Of a DNA stretch of 64,000 nt, positions 44,157 to 52,851 are shown piece after piece (within the stretch, counting starts at the first letter, position 1; every line of letters begins with the position of its first letter). Source of the DNA: Novosphingobium sp049354825. Lineage in GTDB: Bacteria; Pseudomonadota; Alphaproteobacteria; Sphingomonadales; Sphingomonadaceae. A program made the translations under genes and the position numbers. The stretch lies in contig NZ_CP186480.1 in the NCBI RefSeq assembly GCF_049354825.1, positions 1,116,001 to 1,180,000 on the forward strand, read 5' to 3'. The notes below the pieces were generated by a model that did no database searches, was not told where the DNA came from, and saw only the letters and a list, made by a program, of their open reading frames with translations.

Positions 44157-46691
44157 TCAGAACGAGATAGTGCCCTCCACGCCGAATGTGCGCGGCGGGT
44201 TGAAGTTGCCGTAATCGCCGATCACGGTGCCGTTCGCGTTCGAGCGGCGGTAGATGTGATCCTCGTTCAGAAGGTTGCGGCTCCACAGCGAAAGCGTGGC
44301 CTTGGTGCCGCTGGCATTCATCGGGATGTCCGCCATGGCGATGCGGCCGTTGACCACGAAGCTGGACTGGGTCTGCACCGATTCCGACTGGAAGCTGTAC
44401 TGCGGCCCGGCATAGTTGGCGTCGACGTGGAAGCGCAGCTTGGTCCCGGCCGGATCGTCCGCCAGCGGCAGGTCGACGTCGACGTAGCCCGAGGCGGCGT
44501 GCTTGGGCGTAAAGACCGTATAGACCTGCGTCAGCACGCCGAACGTCGGACCGGCCAGCGGGTTCGCGACCGCGGGCACCTTGACGTCGGTGTAGGCGTA
44601 GCTGGCGCCAAGCGTGACGGTGTCGATCGGGCGCAACGTCAGTTCCGCTTCGATGCCCTTGATCCGCGACTTGCCGGCGACGTTGACCGTCTCCTCGGTG
44701 TGCTTGTTGTAGTTGGGATTTGCCGCGCCGCTGGCGAGGAACTGGGTGGTGTCCACGAAGTCGAAGTCGATCTGCGTCCCCGTACGGTCCATGATGAAGG
44801 CCGCCAGGTTGAAGCGGGCACGATGGTCGAGGAAGTCGGTCTTGGCGCCGATTTCGTAAGACTTGACCGATTCCGGCCCGAAGGCGCGGAACGTGGCAGA
44901 CCGTGCGTTGGCGCCGCCGGCACGGAAGCCCGAGGCATACTTGGCGTAGAGGTTGACCCCCGGCGCCGCGTCGAGCGCCGCGATGACCAGCGGGTCGAAC
45001 CGGCTGTTATCGTAGTTGAAGGTATAGGGCGTCGGCACCATCGACAGCAGGTCGAGATAGCCGTCGCGCTTGTCGTGCGTGTAGCGGCCACCGAGCGTCA
45101 GGTGGAACGCCTCGAAACCGCCGGGCGTGAATGTGCCCTGCCCGAACGCGGCGTAGGAATGGGCCTTTGCCGCGCTGTGGCGCTGCACGAACCAGTCGCG
45201 GCGTTCCCAGCCCTGGTTGCTCGACGTGATCGGCGCCAGCGGATTGGGCCGGACCTGGTTGACGAAGGTATAGGCGGTGCCGGCGGCGTTCCACATTTCC
45301 GGATTTGGCGTGGCGGCCGCTTCCTCGGCGTGCTCGGTGAAATAGTATCCGCCCAGGACGAAATCGAGGTGCGGGATGGATCCGACCAGTTGCACTTCCT
45401 GGCTGAACTGGTTCTGGAACAGCTCCGACAAGCTGTAGCGGCCAAACTGGCCGTTGGGCACGAAGGCGCTGCGATGAGCACCGGCGGAGCCGTCCCACTG
45501 GTGCGTGCTGACACCGCGCCAGGCGGTGATCGAGCGCAACTCGAGGTCGGGCGTCAGCTTGTAGGAGATGTTGCTGCTGACACCGTGCGTCTTGTCGACG
45601 CTGGGTTGCTGGATCACGCCCATGTCGGCCACGCTCATCCGCTTGTCGCCGCTTACCTGGACCAGCGGCGAAAGCGGCGCGATGCAGGTGTTGGTCGTCG
45701 AATTGCAGGCGGTGCCACCGTAGAACAGCTTGGTCCCGATCGCGCCGCTGACCGGATCGGCGTAGGTGCCGACGTTGAGGCCCTGCGGGTTGTAGTTGAT
45801 CAGCTGGCTGTAAAACGGCGTGTTCTCGTCGCGCGCCTGGTCGTAGGCGACGTCGACGGTCAGGTCGTCGATCGGCGTCCACCGCGCGGCCACGCGGCCG
45901 CCCAGGCGGTTGTAATAATTCCACCCGTACTGCCCCTCGGCCGGGTTTTTGGTGGTGGCATTCTGGTGCTGGTAAACCCCGTCGAACTTCAGCGCGATGT
46001 TCGCGAAGGCCGGCATGTTGATGTGAAATTCGCCTGTCTTGCTGCCGTAGTTGCCTACCCCGGCGCTGACGCGGCCGCCGAACACGCCGGTCGGCTGCGC
46101 GGTGACGATCGAAAGCGCCCCGCCCTCGGTATTGCGGCCGAACAGCGTACCCTGCGGGCCGCGCAGGACCTCGATGCGTTTCACGTCGAACAGCGCCGCG
46201 TTGAGACCCTGGGAGCGACCGAGGTAGACATTGTCGATGTAGACGCCGACGCCGGGTTCGCGCGCGGTCTGGTTCTGGTCGAACGGCACGATGCCGCGGA
46301 TGCCGATCGTCAGCGCCGACTGGCGCGCCTCGAACGTGGCAACGCGCAAGGACGGGATGCCGCCGTCGGCAAGGTCGATCAGGCTTTCGACGTGGCGCTT
46401 CTCTATCGTGCCGGCGTCGAGCACCGAGATCGCGATCGGGGTCTTCTGAAGGTTGGTTTCACGCTTCGTGGCAGTGACGACGATATCGGTCAGGCCCGAG
46501 GTGTCGGTCGTGGCGGCGACATCCTCGGGCGAGGTCTGCGCCTGCGGATCGGGGCTGGCGGGCGCGTCGGCCGCGTCCATGGTCACGCCGTCGGTGGTGA
46601 CCGAGACGGCGGCCTGCGCCGTCGCCGGCAGCGCGATCAGCGTGGCCAGCGCAAGCAGCGAGGCGGCGGGGCGGGCGTGAGAGGATGTCAT
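44157..46691 (-). CDS. TonB-dependent outer-membrane receptor
   Basis: This 844-residue receptor has a signal peptide (MTSSHARPAASLLALATLIA, then LPATAQA), a TonB box-like DIVVTATKRE, a plug with IEVLRGPQGTLFGRNTEGGA, and a barrel ending in TISF. The substrate is unknown. The upstream region carries three 11-bp-phased repeats resembling PhoB half-sites, so expression may depend on a PhoB/OmpR-type regulator and the cargo may be a phosphorus compound; both are inference. An intrinsic terminator closes the gene. Confidence 0.93.
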   Translation of the reverse strand: MTSSHARPAASLLALATLIALPATAQAAVSVTTDGVTMDAADAPASPDPQAQTSPEDVAATTDTSGLTDIVVTATKRETNLQKTPIAISVLDAGTIEKRHVESLIDLADGGIPSLRVATFEARQSALTIGIRGIVPFDQNQTAREPGVGVYIDNVYLGRSQGLNAALFDVKRIEVLRGPQGTLFGRNTEGGALSIVTAQPTGVFGGRVSAGVGNYGSKTGEFHINMPAFANIALKFDGVYQHQNATTKNPAEGQYGWNYYNRLGGRVAARWTPIDDLTVDVAYDQARDENTPFYSQLINYNPQGLNVGTYADPVSGAIGTKLFYGGTACNSTTNTCIAPLSPLVQVSGDKRMSVADMGVIQQPSVDKTHGVSSNISYKLTPDLELRSITAWRGVSTHQWDGSAGAHRSAFVPNGQFGRYSLSELFQNQFSQEVQLVGSIPHLDFVLGGYYFTEHAEEAAATPNPEMWNAAGTAYTFVNQVRPNPLAPITSSNQGWERRDWFVQRHSAAKAHSYAAFGQGTFTPGGFEAFHLTLGGRYTHDKRDGYLDLLSMVPTPYTFNYDNSRFDPLVIAALDAAPGVNLYAKYASGFRAGGANARSATFRAFGPESVKSYEIGAKTDFLDHRARFNLAAFIMDRTGTQIDFDFVDTTQFLASGAANPNYNKHTEETVNVAGKSRIKGIEAELTLRPIDTVTLGASYAYTDVKVPAVANPLAGPTFGVLTQVYTVFTPKHAASGYVDVDLPLADDPAGTKLRFHVDANYAGPQYSFQSESVQTQSSFVVNGRIAMADIPMNASGTKATLSLWSRNLLNEDHIYRRSNANGTVIGDYGNFNPPRTFGVEGTISF

Positions 46692-46827
46692 CGTCGATGG
46701 TTCCCTGAATACCTGTTGGTCTTTGCGACGCCGGTTTCAGGGGGCTGGTTTCGCGAATCGAACGGCCCCCGCCGCCGGCTTCGAGAGCGGCCCTAGGGGT
46801 GGTCCGTGTCGGCCGTGCGTAGCGGGA

Positions 46828-46856
46828 CTGACACGCGTGCGACAACGATGTGACAG
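46828..46856 (-). promoter_or_regulatory. Three 11-bp-phased Pho-box-like repeats upstream of a TonB receptor
   Basis: Read on the minus strand, units CTGTCAC (46856-46850), TTGTCGC (46845-46839) and GTGTCAG (46834-46828) are separated by 4 bases each, giving an exact 11-bp period. The PhoB box is two or more CTGTCAT-like 7-mers with 4-base spacers. Orientation is forward relative to the receptor gene, 137 bases from its start. Confidence 0.6.
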
Positions 46857-46885
46857 GGGCGCGGCAGCGCGCTGTTATGACCCGG

Positions 46886-47425
46886 CTATTCGATCCGCGC
46901 CGATGCCAGGACCGCGCGCCACTGGCGCAGCGATTCCTCGCTGAGTCCGTCACGCGCCATAGCGGCGAGCAGGAATAACGATTTGCCGCTGCCAATCGCC
47001 CGGTAGATCGCCACCGGTGGATAGCCCGCCGCGCAGCCGGTGGAGCGGCGTTCGAACGTGACCGAGCCGGCGTCGCGCGCAATTTCGGTAAAGGTGGCGG
47101 AACACTTGCGCAGCGCTTCTGCCTTCAGCTCATCCACCCATGCATCGGCGCTGCTGACGGGCGCGGCTGGCTTGCGCGCGATGATTACCAACGCCTCCGT
47201 CCAGTCTTTGGTCGTGCCGCGCACGGCGATCAGATCGGTCACATAAGCGGGATTGCGGGCATCGTACGCAACGTGGGTCGCCTCGTCGCCGGCGAACGCG
47301 GCTTCGAGGGCCGGCGACAGGCGGTGATCGAAGACAAGCTTCTCGGCCGCGGCGGGCACCGCCGCCGCAAGCGTGGCCACGCCCAGTGCCAGCCTGGCGG
47401 CGCGGACGATCGATATCCTCGTCAT
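46886..47425 (-). CDS. Secreted protein of unknown function
   Basis: This 179-residue protein has a signal peptide (MTRISIVRAARLALGVATLA, cleaved after AAAVPAAA), then a mature domain with two cysteines (KCSATFTE and GCAAGYPPVAIYRAI) that could form a disulfide. I do not recognise the family. An in-frame ATG at 47437 is an alternative start. It is divergent from the winged-helix regulator; the shared region carries the four-unit phased repeat array, so both may be controlled by it. Confidence 0.65.
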   Translation of the reverse strand: MTRISIVRAARLALGVATLAAAVPAAAEKLVFDHRLSPALEAAFAGDEATHVAYDARNPAYVTDLIAVRGTTKDWTEALVIIARKPAAPVSSADAWVDELKAEALRKCSATFTEIARDAGSVTFERRSTGCAAGYPPVAIYRAIGSGKSLFLLAAMARDGLSEESLRQWRAVLASARIE

Positions 47426-47474
47426 TGTGTGAACCATACCCGCCGCGGCGGCGCAATTCACGCCAAAAATGCGA

Positions 47475-47514
47475 TTGTCACCTCCCTGACCGGGGAATGT
47501 CACGATGCTGTCAC
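47475..47514 (+). promoter_or_regulatory. Four 11-bp-phased Pho-box-like repeats
   Basis: Units TTGTCAC (47475-47481), CTGACCG (47486-47492), ATGTCAC (47497-47503) and CTGTCAC (47508-47514) recur at exactly 11 bp. This is the tandem architecture bound by PhoB/OmpR-family proteins. It lies immediately upstream of the winged-helix regulator gene and between divergent genes, consistent with autoregulation. Confidence 0.62.
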
Positions 47515-47517
47515 GGC

Positions 47518-48219
47518 ATGGCTTCAGACGGTTACATCGCCATGACCGAACCCAACGTTCTTGTGACCGGCGCCTACGCCGACCTTGCCGCCGCGCTGGC
47601 ACCAGCCCGCCCCGACATCGCGTTCGGCGTGCTTGGGCGCGATGAGCCCGATCCCGCGCGACCACTGCTGATCTTCGTCGACTGGCTGCTTCCCGAAATG
47701 GCTGGGCTGGAACTATGCCGCCGCCTGCGCGCCGATCCAGCCACGCAGGACGGCCACATCGTGCTGGTGCTGGAAAGCGCCGATCCCGAGGCAATGCGCC
47801 GCGCGCTGCGGGCCGGCGCCGACGATTACCTCGTCGGCCCGCTCGATGCAGAACATCTGCTGGCCGCGATAACCCGCAAGCTGCCTTACGCCGGCGGCCA
47901 GCGCATCTCCGAAGAGGTCGAGCGCGTCGGTGCGCTGGCGATCGATCGCGGCGCGCGGCAGGTACGCTGGCACGGCCGCCCGATCCCGCTGCGCCCGGCC
48001 GAGTTCGACCTGCTGGCCCACTTCGTCGCTCATCCCGACCGCGTGTTTTCCCGCACCGCGCTGATCGACGAGGTCGGCAAGGACGCGCGGCGGCTCGATC
48101 CCCGTACGGTCGACGTCTGGGTGGGAAGATTGCGCCGCGCGCTGACCCAGCACGGCGTTCCCGATCCGCTGCGCACGGTGCGGCCGCTCGGGTACGTGTT
48201 CGATTCGCCGCTGCTTTAG
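47518..48219 (+). CDS. OmpR/PhoB-type winged-helix regulator with degenerate receiver
   Basis: This protein of up to 233 residues has an N-terminal receiver-like domain and a C-terminal winged helix (GALAIDRGARQVRWHGRPIP, then LRPAEFDLLAHFVAHPDRVF and TVDVWVGRLRRAL). The phospho-acceptor-like Asp is retained in LIFVDWLLPEMAG. The usual acidic pair at the start is absent (VLVTGAYADL), and the conserved Lys is replaced in DDYLVGPLD. It is therefore probably not controlled by normal phosphorylation. The start is either ATG 47518 or ATG 47542; the latter leaves more room for the repeat array just upstream. No histidine kinase gene is adjacent. Confidence 0.82.
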   Translation: MASDGYIAMTEPNVLVTGAYADLAAALAPARPDIAFGVLGRDEPDPARPLLIFVDWLLPEMAGLELCRRLRADPATQDGHIVLVLESADPEAMRRALRAGADDYLVGPLDAEHLLAAITRKLPYAGGQRISEEVERVGALAIDRGARQVRWHGRPIPLRPAEFDLLAHFVAHPDRVFSRTALIDEVGKDARRLDPRTVDVWVGRLRRALTQHGVPDPLRTVRPLGYVFDSPLL

Positions 48220-48302
48220 CTGCCGACCTTGCCCTGCGCGTAGCGGGTCGGCATAGCGCGCGGGCGAATCCCAGCCGCCCCAAAGCCTGTAAGGAGCGCC
48301 CC

Positions 48303-48536
48303 ATGAAAGTCCGTGTTGCCGTCAGCCTGAAGCCCGGCGTGCTCGATCCGCAGGGCCGCGCCATCCATCACGCGCTCGAAGGCCTCGGCTTCAATGGCGT
48401 CAACAGCGTGCGTGCCGGGCGGATGATCGAACTCGAGGTCGATGACGGCGTCAGCGACGCCGATCTCGACGCGATGTGCCGTCAGCTGCTCGCAAACATG
48501 GTGATCGAGAATTACCGGGTGGAGCGGGTGGCGTGA
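48303..48536 (+). CDS. purS: Phosphoribosylformylglycinamidine synthase subunit PurS
   Basis: This 77-residue subunit bridges PurQ and PurL in purine synthesis. KPGVLDPQGRAIHHALEGLG is the PurS signature. The ATG at 48303 follows AAGGAGCGCCCC. The stop overlaps the purQ start (GTGA), so the two are coupled; purL is not in the window. Confidence 0.94.
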   Translation: MKVRVAVSLKPGVLDPQGRAIHHALEGLGFNGVNSVRAGRMIELEVDDGVSDADLDAMCRQLLANMVIENYRVERVA

Positions 48537-49207
48537 GTTTCCGCAGCGCGGTCGTCACCTTTCCGGGGTCGAACTGCGATCGCGACATGGCGGTCGCGCT
48601 CGAAGCGATCTCGGGCATCGCGCCTCTGCGCGTCTGGCATGGCGATGCCGGTCTGCCGGACGGGCTCGATTTCATCGCGCTGCCCGGCGGATTTTCCTAC
48701 GGCGATTACTTGCGCTCGGGCGCGATGGCGGCGCGCAGCCCGGTAATGCGGGCCGTGGTCGCCGCGGCGGAGCGCGGGGTCCCGGTGCTGGGCGTGTGCA
48801 ACGGCTTTCAGGTCCTGACGGAGGCCGGGCTGCTGCCCGGTGCGCTGATGCGCAACGCCGGCATCCGGTTCGTCTGCCGCGAAGTGGCGCTCACGGTCGA
48901 GAACAGCCAGTCGCTGTTCACCGCCGGTTACGAGGCCGGACAGACGATCACCATCCCCGTCGCGCATCACGACGGCAACTATTTCGCCGACAATGCAACG
49001 CTCGACCGGCTCGAAGGCGAAGGTCGTATCGCGTTCCGCTATGCCGAGCCGGTCAACGGATCTGCGCGCGACATCGCCGGGGTGCTCAATGCGGCGGGCA
49101 ACGTCCTTGGCATGATGCCGCACCCCGAACGCGCGATCGAGGCCGCACACGGCGGCACCGACGGCCGCGCCTTGTTCGAAAGCGCGCTGCGCCAGCTGGT
49201 CGGCTAG
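48533..49207 (+). CDS. purQ: Phosphoribosylformylglycinamidine synthase subunit PurQ
   Basis: This 224-residue class I glutamine amidotransferase supplies ammonia to the FGAM synthase complex. VVTFPGSNCDRD is at the N-terminus, the catalytic cysteine in GVCNGFQVL at about residue 86, and the His/Glu of the triad in GMMPHPERA near the C-terminus. The start is the GTG at 48533, chosen for the four-base overlap with purS. Confidence 0.96.
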   Translation: MSFRSAVVTFPGSNCDRDMAVALEAISGIAPLRVWHGDAGLPDGLDFIALPGGFSYGDYLRSGAMAARSPVMRAVVAAAERGVPVLGVCNGFQVLTEAGLLPGALMRNAGIRFVCREVALTVENSQSLFTAGYEAGQTITIPVAHHDGNYFADNATLDRLEGEGRIAFRYAEPVNGSARDIAGVLNAAGNVLGMMPHPERAIEAAHGGTDGRALFESALRQLVG

Positions 49208-49211
49208 ACGC

Positions 49212-49590
49212 TTACGAAGACCAGTCGCGCGTGCAGTCGCGCAGCCGCCAACGCTGGCCGCGGCGGTCGAAGCGACAGGTCCGCCCTTCGCCCGCGCGCG
49301 ATGCCCCCATCACCGCCAGCCGGACCGTAGCCCGTTTGCCGTCGATGTGCGGCGGCGCGAAGCGAAACCAGTGCAAGGCGCCGGCTTTGCCGCGCTCAAA
49401 CCCGGCCAGCCCCAACCGCTGCCAGTCGCAGGACGGCAAATAGGCGCCGTTGCGCACCAGTGGAGGCGCCACTTGCCGATCGAGACTGAACGCCCCGCGC
49501 GGCTTGCGCCAGCAGCGCCCAGGTTTCCGCGCGCCCGGCGGCCGGCGCGGGACCAACTGCCGCCACCAGGGCGAGCGCGAAGGCGGCCAC
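49212..49590 (-). pseudogene. Secreted cysteine-containing protein split by a frameshift
   Basis: Starting at GTG 49590, five bases after folE, one frame reads a signal peptide (VAAFALALVAAVGPAPAAGR, then AETWALLAQAARG). The continuation in the neighbouring frame reads AFSLDRQVAPPLVRNGAYLP, SCDWQRLGLAGFERGKAG and finally CRFDRRGQRWRLRDCTRDW. The frames meet around 49495-49505, in a G-rich run, so loss or gain of one base is likely. The C-terminal part has three cysteines, typical of an exported protein. Family unknown; real lesion and sequencing error cannot be separated. Confidence 0.5.
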
Positions 49591-49595
49591 CTCGC

Positions 49596-50204
49596 TTAAT
49601 AGCCCATCAGGCTGAGTACTTCCTTGCGGCTGCGCTCGTCTTCCAGGAACGTCCCCATCATCCGGCTGGTGACCATGCTGACCCCGGGCGTGCGAACGCC
49701 GCGCGCGGTCATGCACGCGTGGGCGGCGTCGATGACCACGGCGACGCCCTGGGGCCGCAAGTGGTCCCAGATGCACTGGGCGACTTCGGCGGTAAGCCGC
49801 TCCTGGATCTGCAGGCGGCGGGCGAACCCATGCAGCACCCGCGCCAGCTTCGAGATGCCGACCACCTTGTCGTTGGGCAGATAGGCGATCGCGGCCTTGC
49901 CGATGATCGGGGCCATGTGATGTTCGCAATGCGACTGGAACGGAATGTCCTTGAGCAGCACGATGTCGTTGTAGCCGCCGACTTCCTCGAACACGCGGCT
50001 GAGGTGCACGGCCGGATCTTCGCCGTAGCCGAGGCAATATTCCTTCCACGCCCGCGCCACGCGCTTGGGCGTATCGACAAGCCCTTCGCGCGCCGGATCG
50101 TCGCCCGACCAGCGGATCAGGGTGCGGATCGCTTCCTGCACATCGGCTGGGACGGCCAGCTTGCCGTCGGGTGTATCCTCGTCCGGACCGACCAGGCTGC
50201 TCAT
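49596..50204 (-). CDS. folE: GTP cyclohydrolase I
   Basis: This 202-residue enzyme converts GTP to dihydroneopterin triphosphate, the first step of folate synthesis. Zinc ligands are visible in SHCEHHMAP and HACMTARGV, with the substrate loop LPNDKVVGISKLARVL and QIQERLT. It starts within the last four bases of the phospholipase D-like gene (ATGA overlap), so it is co-transcribed with it. Confidence 0.97.
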   Translation of the reverse strand: MSSLVGPDEDTPDGKLAVPADVQEAIRTLIRWSGDDPAREGLVDTPKRVARAWKEYCLGYGEDPAVHLSRVFEEVGGYNDIVLLKDIPFQSHCEHHMAPIIGKAAIAYLPNDKVVGISKLARVLHGFARRLQIQERLTAEVAQCIWDHLRPQGVAVVIDAAHACMTARGVRTPGVSMVTSRMMGTFLEDERSRKEVLSLMGY

Positions 50205-51706
50205 GTCTTCACTCTCCTCTTGCGCGGCCGGCGCAGGCTGCCGCCGAACAGGCCGCGCCGCTTGGCAATCGGCTCGAACAGTTCTTCGGGCTTTTCAGGG
50301 TCGAGCAGCGCGTTGTCCGCTACCGTGCGTTCGGCGTCGCTCAATTCGCGCAGCTCGAAATGGGCAAGGTACTTGCCGCGGCGCGGCGTCGCTTCGATCA
50401 GGTCGATCATGCTCGCCCCGCCGTCGAGCGCGGCGGCGACCGCCTCGGGCTCGATACCGAGGTGCTCGGCCAGCAGGCGGCAGCGCAGCGCCTTGATAGG
50501 TGCGCGCGCGTGGTCGTTGCCAGGCCGGGCAGCGTCGATGAAGACATCGGCTTCGGTATCGAGGCCCATCGACCGGTTGTTGAGATTGGACGATCCGACG
50601 CGAATGACCTCGTCGTCGACAATCATCATCTTGGCGTGCACGTAAATCGGCGTGCCTCCCGCTGTCATCGGCAGGAAAATGCGAAAATTGCGCCGATGGT
50701 CGACATCGCGGATCGCCCGCGCAAGCTGGATCCTGGCGCCGTCCATGGCGGCCTGTTCAAGCCAGCCATCGGCGCTTTCCGGATTGATAAGGACGAATTC
50801 CGGCGGATCCGGTTCGGCCATGCGCTTGGCGATCGCCTCGGCCACCGTGCGCGAAGCGAAGTACTGGCTCTCGGCATAAACGAAGCGTTTCGCGCGGACG
50901 ATATGCTCGATGTACAGCTGTTCGATCTCATCGATCACGCCAAGATCGCGATAGGCGGCGCGCGTACGCGCGATCCCGACTTCGACGTCGCGGAACTCGG
51001 CCAGCAGGTTTTCGGGCCAGGCGGTGTCCTCCTGCGGGCGGCAGGGCTCCATCGGCTCACCGCCGGCCTGTTCCCACCGCATCCGGCCCAGCGCGCCGAG
51101 GGCGGCGGCGGCCTCGCCCTCGACCATCATCGTCAGGTCGTGCCATGGCCCGTACAGCTTGCGCGCGAACGGCATCCGCCGCCGCGCATCCTCGTCGATA
51201 TGATCGGGGGTGTCCCAGCGGTCGGACGTCATGTCGATGCCGCCGCAAACCGCGAAGCGATCATCGATGACGACGATCTTCTGGTGATGACTGCACCCGA
51301 ACGGGTGCGCACTGTCGAACTTGAAGTCGACCGCCGGGCTGGCCAGCCAGCGCGCCAGGTCGATCACCATGGAGCCGCGGAAGACGAACTTGAGCGCGCC
51401 GAAATTCCATTTCAGCACGCGTACCTGCAGGCCCTTGGTCCGCTCGGTCAGCCAGAGAATGAAGCCGCCCAATCGGGCCGGGGGCCGCTGCTTGCGAGGC
51501 AGGTTCCACCACCGCCGCCCGCGCGCGAGGTGTATGCGGGTGTCGAAGTCCCAGCCGATCAGCATGATGCGCTGCTGCGCCTCGCACATCGCCTGGTACA
51601 TGAGATCGAAGTAAGCGCAGGCGTCGATGACCACATGGGCGCGGGTGGCGCGGGTAAAGCGCCACACGGACGGGGTTTCCGAACTGTCGTCGTAACGCTC
51701 TGCCAT
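50201..51706 (-). CDS. Phospholipase D-like protein (two HKD motifs)
   Basis: This 501-residue member of the PLD superfamily has two catalytic HKD motifs: HHQKIVVIDDRFAVCGGIDM at about residue 141, and HAKMMIVDDEVIRVGSSNLN at about 350. There is no signal peptide. Such proteins hydrolyse or transfer phospholipid head groups (PLD or cardiolipin-synthase type). The layout with RGRRWWNLPRK and WFEGW-like absence of transmembrane anchors favours a soluble PLD. It is coupled to folE by overlap. Confidence 0.9.
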   Translation of the reverse strand: MAERYDDSSETPSVWRFTRATRAHVVIDACAYFDLMYQAMCEAQQRIMLIGWDFDTRIHLARGRRWWNLPRKQRPPARLGGFILWLTERTKGLQVRVLKWNFGALKFVFRGSMVIDLARWLASPAVDFKFDSAHPFGCSHHQKIVVIDDRFAVCGGIDMTSDRWDTPDHIDEDARRRMPFARKLYGPWHDLTMMVEGEAAAALGALGRMRWEQAGGEPMEPCRPQEDTAWPENLLAEFRDVEVGIARTRAAYRDLGVIDEIEQLYIEHIVRAKRFVYAESQYFASRTVAEAIAKRMAEPDPPEFVLINPESADGWLEQAAMDGARIQLARAIRDVDHRRNFRIFLPMTAGGTPIYVHAKMMIVDDEVIRVGSSNLNNRSMGLDTEADVFIDAARPGNDHARAPIKALRCRLLAEHLGIEPEAVAAALDGGASMIDLIEATPRRGKYLAHFELRELSDAERTVADNALLDPEKPEELFEPIAKRRGLFGGSLRRPRKRRVKT

Positions 51707-51792
51707 GCCCCTCCCGGCCGTCCCCTGGTTGCCGCTGCCGGCCGATCAATGCACCGACCGGCCCGGCGTTCCGCCCGGGCCGGCGGAGCGCG

Positions 51793-52785
51793 TTACGCCT
51801 TCGCGACGACGCTTTCCGGCAATTCGGTGCCGAAAACGCGCTGGTAATACTCGGCCACCAACATCCGCTCGGTCTCATCACACTTGTTGAGGAACGAGAG
51901 GCGGAATGCAAATCCCGGATCCTTGAAGATCGCGGTATTCTGGGCCCAGGTGATGACGGTGCGCGGGCTCATCACGGTGCTGATGTCGCCGTTGATGAAG
52001 CCCTGGCGGGTCAGGTCGGCGACGCGGACCATGTCGCCCACGGTCTTGGGATCGACGCCGGTGGACTTGGCCAGCACGATCTCGCTTTCGACCTGCGCGG
52101 GCAAGTAATTCAGGCCGACGACGATGTTCCAGCGGTCCATCTGGCCCTGGTTGATCGCCTGGGTGCCGTGGTAAAGTCCGCTGGTATCGCCCAGGCCCAC
52201 CGTGTTGGCGGTGGCGAACAGGCGGAACCACGGATTTGGACGAATGACGCGGTTCTGGTCGAGCAGCGTCAGCTTGCCTTCCGTTTCCAGGACGCGCTGG
52301 ATCACGAACATCACGTCGGGACGACCCGCGTCGTATTCGTCGAACACCAGCGCCGTCGGCGTCTGCAATGCCCAGGGCAGCAGCCCTTCGCGAAATTCGG
52401 TCACCTGCAAGCCGTCGCGCAGCACGATCGCGTCACGTCCGATCAGGTCGATCCGGCTGATGTGCGCGTCGAGGTTGATGCGTATGCAGGGCCAGTTGAG
52501 CCGTGCGGCCACCTGTTCGATGTGAGTCGACTTGCCCGTCCCGTGATAGCCCTGGACCATCACCCGGCGGTTGAAGGCAAACCCGGCCAGGATCGCGAGC
52601 GTCGTGTCCGGGTCGAAGACGTAACTGTCGTCACGGTCCGGCACGCGTTCATCGGCTTCTGAAAAGGCCGGTACCATCATGTCGATGTCGATGCCGAAGG
52701 TGTCGCGCACCGACAGTTCGCGATCGGGCGCGGAAAGAACGGTGGTGTTGCGGCTGTCGGGCTGGATGTTCGGCAGGTCGGTCAT
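51793..52785 (-). CDS. cobS: CobS-type AAA+ ATPase (cobaltochelatase-like subunit)
   Basis: This 330-residue AAA+ protein has Walker A GYHGTGKST at about residue 80, RINLDAHISRIDLIGRD, Walker B LVFDEYDAG and the sensor-like FATANTVGLGDTSGLYHGT. It matches CobS, which with CobT and CobN inserts cobalt in aerobic cobalamin synthesis; CobS/CobT pairs also occur without it. cobT is not downstream; the PLD gene follows instead. The J-domain and bolA genes that usually precede cobS lie 5.4 kb away. Confidence 0.93.
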   Translation of the reverse strand: MTDLPNIQPDSRNTTVLSAPDRELSVRDTFGIDIDMMVPAFSEADERVPDRDDSYVFDPDTTLAILAGFAFNRRVMVQGYHGTGKSTHIEQVAARLNWPCIRINLDAHISRIDLIGRDAIVLRDGLQVTEFREGLLPWALQTPTALVFDEYDAGRPDVMFVIQRVLETEGKLTLLDQNRVIRPNPWFRLFATANTVGLGDTSGLYHGTQAINQGQMDRWNIVVGLNYLPAQVESEIVLAKSTGVDPKTVGDMVRVADLTRQGFINGDISTVMSPRTVITWAQNTAIFKDPGFAFRLSFLNKCDETERMLVAEYYQRVFGTELPESVVAKA

Positions 52786-52851
52786 GATGAAGCCCGCCTA
52801 TACGGGGGCGATGCGCGCCGCAATCCTCTTTGCCGCGCGTCGGCCAAGGCG

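Noticed and set aside
44256..46796. An 846-codon open frame opposite the second TonB receptor
   Set aside because: The receptor on the minus strand has all expected motifs; the antisense frame shows only low-complexity Gly/Arg/Val sequence caused by GC-rich third positions.
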